Part shown: positions 60,201 to 64,000 of the stretch, one piece after another
How positions within the stretch are numbered: the first letter of the stretch is position 1
How the letters are laid out: each line of letters begins with the position of its first letter
Origin: Owenia fusiformis
Taxonomy: Eukaryota; Annelida; Polychaeta; Sabellida; Oweniidae
NCBI GenBank assembly: GCA_903813345.2
Contig: CAIIXF020000011.1
Span: 8,588,842 to 8,652,841 of the forward strand
Length of the DNA stretch: 64,000 bases
Direction: 5' to 3'
Translations under genes and position numbers: made by a program
The notes under the pieces: generated by a model
Databases searched by the model: none
Seen by the model: only the letters and a program-made list of their open reading frames with translations
What the model was told of the DNA's origin: nothing

Positions 60201-63200
60201 CTCTCACGTGCCTCATGGTCAACTTTCTTCTCAAACTAGAAGTAAAAGAGAAATTTTGATACATTGAAGTGAGAGTTTATTAAATCTTAAAATTCTCCAT
60301 TTGATAAAAAATTGACTAGTACTTGCATAACCATAGGTAACTCATATATTTTAAGTGTATACACACCAACTGCTGAAAGTATCTCCTACAAAATACACTT
60401 GATTTTGCACTTGTACCTGATCAAGTGATATGAATCTACTGGGTATTTCTTGTTTTTTTTGCCTGTATTTTACAACTTTTCATTACTTGTACATTCATTA
60501 TCAGTTTTGTATATTGTACACTGGTGTGACTAAAATGACATCAAAGAGAATATTAGTACATATGTCCTTTAAATGTTGCCCATTGTGCTTTTTTGGAATT
60601 CTGTTTATAGATGAGGAAATATTTGAACTTACGTCATTATGAGCTTTGCCCATAATATGAAAGTTCCACATAGCTCGCATTCCATATTTATCAACTGCAT
60701 GTACATTCCTGTTGCAGATCTGAAGGAAATAATACATTGAATTCATTTTAAATTCCATGAGTATTATTGTCTAGTAATTGCTATGGCATTTCCAAAACAA
60801 CCTGAAATGTTAACTCCATTGCAGTTTAATGATCTGACTGAGTTCACGTTTCATATGCTTAACTTTTGTTATATTCTTTGTTATAATTTTTGTTTTAGAA
60901 AATTTCCAGATATATTTTAATGAGACAAGCACTGTACAAGAAAATGGAATTAATATTTTATATTTGTGATCAGTCTTACCCTGCAGAATCTGCTCTCTAG
61001 TGTTTCTTCATTATCCTAAAATGAAACAGATTCAATTTTATAATATAGAACTGTTTGCGGAATGGACCAATAAAATCAAAAGGTAATGTTTAATTTCATT
61101 GGGTTTTGTTATGTTGATCATGGTCCTTCTACTCAGCCTATATGTAATCTATCGAAACATTGTAATGATAAACATAGTACAAATGTTGTAGACTTTTTTT
61201 TAAAAAAGTGAACTTAGAAAAGCAATGTCTCAGCCATTTACTTTTAAAATCTTAATTTTTTTTCCCATAGCATTTTTAACAGATATTTGTAACTCCAAAA
61301 ATGGTATTTTAGTACCAAAAAGTGTATTTCTTGAAAAGGTTGTTTTCTTGAAATTAAAAAGAAGTTGATACATTGATAGCATAAGTAAGACTGCAAAGTG
61401 GTTTAAATAACCTTACATGGAGCCTTTAATAGATAGATATGCATTTCAATGAGAATGTAGCAATATGCTTAATTCGAAAACAACCTGATGCTTCTTTAAG
61501 CTGGTATCATAATGTAAAAGTATAAGTTCACCTCTATTTGATTCTCGTGGCCAGTACCCAGATAGTCACAGTTGTCTTGGTTTACATTGGACACAATCCT
61601 CTCCCACTCCTTGGGGTGGTGGGACTTGAACAGGGCAATTCTCTAAACATATACAATATGTATTCAATTAGTTCATAAGCTAACAAGTTATTTACATGCA
61701 AAATGTCACCACCTGACATTTGTTACAGAAGCTGTCCACCAAATGCCACCCACTGCCCACTAAATACCAAACTGAACACAATTCACAAAAAAGTTGGAGA
61801 CTATAACAATATGGCACCACTTGTTGGTGTTGGCGTGACATAAAAACAAAATGATGACATTGAAATATATGAAGAGAATGTACAAGTTGTCCCTTACAAA
61901 GAAATCATTGTAGACAGATCATGTCTATGGGCATATTCAACTAAATGTTACATTTTTGATGAAGCAATATGCAAACCTTAATGCTGGTTATTGATTTGAT
62001 AAATTGAAATAAAAATCTTTGGTGAGATGTATAAAATGCTGACTTACAGTGGCATGTTTTCTTCCTTTAATATGTGGGCTCCAACCTTTGAGGTTATAAC
62101 AATGGGTGTCACATATCTGCAATAAACAACAATCCTAGTATGCAAATGCAACACACTTTACATATTATGTGAAATATTAATACACTCTGATTCAATTTTA
62201 ATACTAGTATAGGGGTATGTTATCAAACAATGTATAAAACCATAAAAGCATAAGTCATGATGAACTCAGCACGGGTCCTTGTCTTCCTCATAGCTACTCC
62301 CACTGACACTACATGCACATTAAATTCATATTTCAATAAACATTTAAAAGATAATAGATGAGCCTGACAGCCTTGCTAAGTTGCTAGCAGTATACATGTT
62401 ATTTAATTTTATCTTTTCATTTCTTGAAACGTTAATTGTTACAGAGGAAAACAAGGCATTAACATGTCACCACCACCTGTCATTTGTTACATATGCTGAC
62501 AACTGCATGCTCTTACAGACATCAACCACCAAACACCAGCTACAAAAAGTTGGAGATCATAACAATATGTCACCACTTGTGGTGGTGACATAATATCATA
62601 AATGAACAAGATTTACCTCACACATAAAATAGTCCGTAATGCCATTTGGCATGTGGCAGGTCTTTGGCTTTACCACATGGCTCATAGCTTCTTCATTTTC
62701 CTTTCTCTGCAAGTCTTCCTCCAATCTCTCCTTTTCCTTTTGGAAGAAGCCAATCATTTTCATCTTCATAACCTGCAAGTAAGTGACAATGGATTCATCT
62801 CTAGCAATGGATTCATTAACTCTTCCACTTTCATTAACCCTTTCAAATTAACAATGGCTGCAATGGTTTTATTAACCCTTTCTCTTCTACAATAGGAATG
62901 GATTTATTTTACAATGAAATCATACATGTAACTTTGACATCTACTTCTTTGAAACTTAATTTCCCGCTTCACTTTTTTGTGAACTTACCTTTTTATGCTT
63001 CTTGGTACCCACATGTATGGTCCACTCATCTTTAGTGTGGCACACTTTATCGCAAATCTGGAAATAACAATTTTTGATCATAACATTTATAACTGAAAAT
63101 AATTACTGCAATTTTACATATGCATCCTCCTATTTTATTTTGAGCCGTATACCAAGGTTAAGTGAAAATTTGTCAAAAAATATCATATCTTAACACTGAT

Positions 63201-63485
63201 TACAAAAATACCACTTTTATATTGACATAAATATCATGGTATAAATAAGAATATCCATTTCATGTATGTCTGTTGTTTCGCTTGTTTTCAATGATAATAT
63301 GGTACGGTCATACTTTTAAGAATATTTCTAATAAAAAATATACCATTGTTAACAAAACACTAAACTTACACAGCAGAGTAAATTGTTGAGAGCAACAAGT
63401 CGTATTCCGGCATCCATGCAGACATGCATCTTGGGGACTAGGCCTGCGATTTGGTCTGTGAGAATTGATGCCTTCATGTCAAGAA
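48021..63485 (-). CDS. Large SR-rich protein with four U1/matrin-type zinc fingers (5' incomplete)
   Basis: Thirteen exons join in phase: 63485-63370, 63057-62989, 62772-62617, 62116-62048, 61642-61532, 61015-60980, 60719-60633, 60235-60098, 59731-59645, 59102-58992, 58542-58495, 53924-48669, 48278-48021. Together they give about 2,179 residues up to a TAA stop. All junctions have AG acceptors and GT donors and, after the first partial codon, all are phase 0. The order is four C2H2 fingers with short linkers, a charged linker, RS-rich and Pro-rich regions, a Lys/Glu helical region, a Ser/Thr/Gln-rich region, SRFE repeats and a short C-terminal exon. Paired-Cys fingers of this type bind dsRNA or structured RNA in known proteins (JAZ, U1C, matrin families), and RS domains mark nuclear RNA-processing factors, so a nuclear RNA-related role is inferred. 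I cannot name an orthologue. The start codon and first exon(s) lie beyond the right edge or were not found. Confidence 0.82.
48669..53924 (-). CDS. Giant 5.26 kb exon: RS-rich, low-complexity and helical region
   Basis: 1,752 codons are open without interruption. Counting from the exon start: TFDYGH/TFDYAH motifs (~20-55); a basic RRDRRRRQRQ stretch (~140-165); a Pro/Thr/Met-rich segment (~240-400); dense RS and SF/SR dipeptides (~410-460); a duplicated SLDSLDSLDLPPPSPE motif (~475-515); an SPRR/RSLSP basic region (~525-660); a Lys/Ser/Thr-rich part; a Lys/Glu helical region with many KY and KLEEKY phrases (~926-1180); a Ser/Thr/Gln-rich part; repeated RVSRFEST and SRFEPD motifs (~1570-1650); and an Asp/Arg-rich tail. 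The frame continues past the splice donor (GAG|GTAGGA at 48668), so the last ~90 residues of the raw frame are intronic. Confidence 0.88.
54760..55880. repeat. 21-bp degenerate minisatellite in the large intron
   Basis: Units such as GAACTCTGTTGACTTGCTGC and GAACTTTGCTGACTTGCTCC repeat with a 21-bp period over about 1.1 kb, alternating two subtypes. On the gene strand they translate as heptads of the type QQQVNRV and LEQVSKV, with stops and frame slips. It lies between exons 58542-58495 and 53924-48669. Confidence 0.8.
55900..57040. other. Intronic sequence, nothing recognised
   Basis: The frame at 56579-56268 (minus) has no domain and no splice context. No exon is supported here. Confidence 0.45.
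57043..57754. mobile_element. 712-bp fold-back MITE in the large intron
   Basis: The ends AAAGGATAGGTATCGATATG and ATATCGATACCACTCCTTT are inverted. Inner arms also pair (TTAGACCTCTCAATATTA at about 57310 against the complement near 57475). It is the long form of 12541-12909. Confidence 0.8.
57755..58494. other. Intronic sequence, no exon seen
   Basis: AT-rich. The 63-residue frame at 58197-58388 is on the opposite strand to the gene and has no recognised domain. Confidence 0.45.
58495..59102 (-). CDS. Post-finger linker exons
   Basis: Exon 59102-58992 (37 residues; SKFYLDCMKYKQYDDTLPDP) and exon 58542-58495 (16 residues; EEEMSKYEEAVPGDKT) connect the finger region to the giant exon. Both are phase 0 with consensus donors (GTGAGT). 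No finger motif is present. Confidence 0.7.
59236..59348. mobile_element. 113-bp fold-back MITE in an intron
   Basis: The arms TTATGTCACTATCGTTGCAT and TGCAACTATAGTGACATAA pair over about 45 bp each (shared core GCATATATGCCCGAGGG / CCGAGGGCATATGTGC). It is the left member of a pair of adjacent elements. Confidence 0.75.
59355..59520. mobile_element. 166-bp MITE with TTATAACATACCTATGA ends
   Basis: The terminal inverted repeats TTATAACATACCTATGA and TCATAGGTATGTTATAA are exact over 17 bp. It starts 6 bp after the previous element. Both lie between two copies of GGGTTCTTAAATGCCATGTG (59209 and 59541). Confidence 0.75.
59645..60235 (-). CDS. Linker helix and zinc finger 4 (long-loop)
   Basis: Exon 60235-60098 (46 residues) is charged (FEKKVDHEARERFAEDILHY) and ends KRICV. 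Exon 59731-59645 (29 residues) begins ACNRYIFC and contains MWNFHIFGRPH. The finger is C-x2-C-x18-H-x5-H and is clearly a sister of finger 3 (shared ACN/ICN start, MWNFHI, equal exon length). Confidence 0.78.
59785..60090. repeat. 30-bp minisatellite in an intron
   Basis: About nine units of AAAATATGTCAAGTGAAAAG plus ATATGAGGTG, made of two related 15-bp halves. They become degenerate toward 60090, close to the donor of exon 60235-60098. Frames on the gene strand give a 10-residue SLDIFSPHIF repeat; this is intronic, not coding. Confidence 0.85.
60633..61642 (-). CDS. Linker and zinc finger 3 (long-loop)
   Basis: Exon 61642-61532 (37 residues) carries a His/Asp-rich linker. The 12-residue exon 61015-60980 ends SRFCR, and exon 60719-60633 (29 residues) begins ICNRNVH and contains MWNFHIMGKAH. 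The finger is C-x2-C-x18-H-x5-H: six residues longer between Cys and His than fingers 1 and 2, with the same intron position. The 36-bp exon is very short but has good splice sites (TTTTAG, GTAAGA). Confidence 0.75.
61703..61841. mobile_element. 139-bp MITE, ATGTCACCACC ends (copy 1)
   Basis: It starts ATGTCACCACCTGACATTTG and ends with GGTGTTGGCGTGACAT. It shares AAAGTTGGAGA and ATAACAATATG with the element at 62464-62591. Intronic. Confidence 0.7.
62048..62772 (-). CDS. Linker helix and zinc finger 2
   Basis: Exon 62772-62617 (52 residues) is charged and probably helical (QKEKERLEEDLQRKENEE) and ends YFMCE. Exon 62116-62048 (23 residues) begins ICDTHCYNLKGWSPH. The finger is C-x2-C-x12-H-x5-H, split at the same place as finger 1. 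Exon length and layout match those of finger 1 exactly. Confidence 0.8.
62464..62591. mobile_element. 128-bp MITE, ATGTCACCACC ends (copy 2)
   Basis: It starts ATGTCACCACCACCTGTCAT and ends CACTTGTGGTGGTGACAT. It is a second copy of the 61703-61841 family in the next intron of the same gene, only 0.6 kb away. Confidence 0.72.
62989..63485 (-). CDS. Zinc finger 1 (two exons of the SR-rich gene)
   Basis: Exon 63485-63370 ends ...NNLLCC and exon 63057-62989 begins ICDKVCHTKDEWTIH. The finger is C-x2-C-x12-H-x5-H, the standard U1/matrin spacing, with its first Cys in one exon and its second in the next. W-x2-H precedes the first His. The upstream exon begins in phase 2 of a codon (xTT), so at least one more exon lies 5'. 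Confidence 0.8.
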
Positions 63486-63817
63486 CTGAAACAGTACATG
63501 GCAATTACTAATTAGAGTAGGAGAGAAGAATAAAAATAAGACATTTACATACAAGCCAAACAAGAGGAAAATTTAATTGAAATGTGAGCTCCTTGAAATG
63601 CCTTTAATCCTGTATTACATTATTGTCTTCCCAGCTGTTTGACTGCACACTTATAATTGGTCAAATAAAAAGTGCAATGAAATAAAATGTACATAATTTC
63701 ATGGAGGTATTACTGCTCATGAATGGTCAATCGTGGCTCTAAAGTGGACACTCTTAAGAAATAGCCTGCTTCAATGAACATGCATCCTCCTAAGCAGGTA
63801 TCCAGAATCCGTACCTC

Positions 63818-63986
63818 CTTGTTCCCCCTGCTATAACCAATTTGGAAGCGCCTTATTAAACTGAATCACATGATCTTATTATGCGCAATGACTTATACAT
63901 GATTTCTGTCGCAGTGTTGCGACAGCCAATCAGATTGCGAGTTCTTAATCGGGGAAAGGCTAGCTGCTTATTGCAGGGGGTAAAAA
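63818..63986. mobile_element. Possible MITE at the right edge
   Basis: TTCCCCCTGCTATAAC near 63822 pairs with the complement TTATTGCAGGGGGTAA near 63966. The interior holds GACAGCCAATCAGATTGCG, a perfect CCAAT-box string. The element is upstream of the last visible exon of the minus-strand gene, so promoter relevance is possible but unproven. Confidence 0.4.
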
Positions 63987-64000
63987 GAAAGAATATATTC

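Overview
The window is eukaryotic and almost certainly from an invertebrate metazoan, possibly a marine one. It is AT-rich, its genes are split by GT-AG introns, most of its length is non-coding, and it is packed with inverted-repeat elements and minisatellites. Nothing fixes the phylum. No tRNA, rRNA, CRISPR, prokaryotic operon or intact transposase was seen. Exon joins below were read by eye from splice motifs and reading phase, without transcript support.

Left part (1-15,760): a tandem segmental duplication with an offset of 9,176 bp (position 1 matches 9,177). Each copy carries a two-exon minus-strand gene for a small secreted protein with a signal peptide and 14 cysteines (983-2237 and 10168-13332). 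I recognise no family. Non-autonomous elements have expanded each copy differently. One of them, a TA-flanked 1.7 kb element in the intron of copy 2, has its empty site preserved in copy 1.

Middle (15,748-47,908): repeats with no gene I can support. In order: a 4.8 kb nested fold-back element; an inverted-repeat element with CTATCACACCAAACTAG ends; a ~62-bp satellite whose half-units each carry a CCACGCCC or CCACGCCT box, flipped in orientation at two places and split by a 1.6 kb insertion with TGCC target duplications; a 0.6 kb element ending in CAGGGTGTC; a 5.8 kb fold-back element built of ~350-bp units; a 165-bp hairpin element; a 4.4 kb array of a 63-bp unit that stays open as a 21-residue peptide repeat; and a further fold-back.

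Right part (48,021-63,485 and beyond): one large minus-strand gene, 5' incomplete. Thirteen exons join in phase to at least about 2,179 residues. The N-terminal half of the exon chain encodes four U1/matrin/JAZ-type C2H2 fingers. Each finger is cut by a phase-0 intron at the same point between its two cysteines. A single 5.26 kb exon then encodes an arginine/serine-rich, low-complexity and charged-helical region, followed by a short conserved-looking C-terminal exon. A nuclear RNA- or chromatin-associated role is the natural inference. The introns hold several short inverted-repeat elements and two minisatellites.
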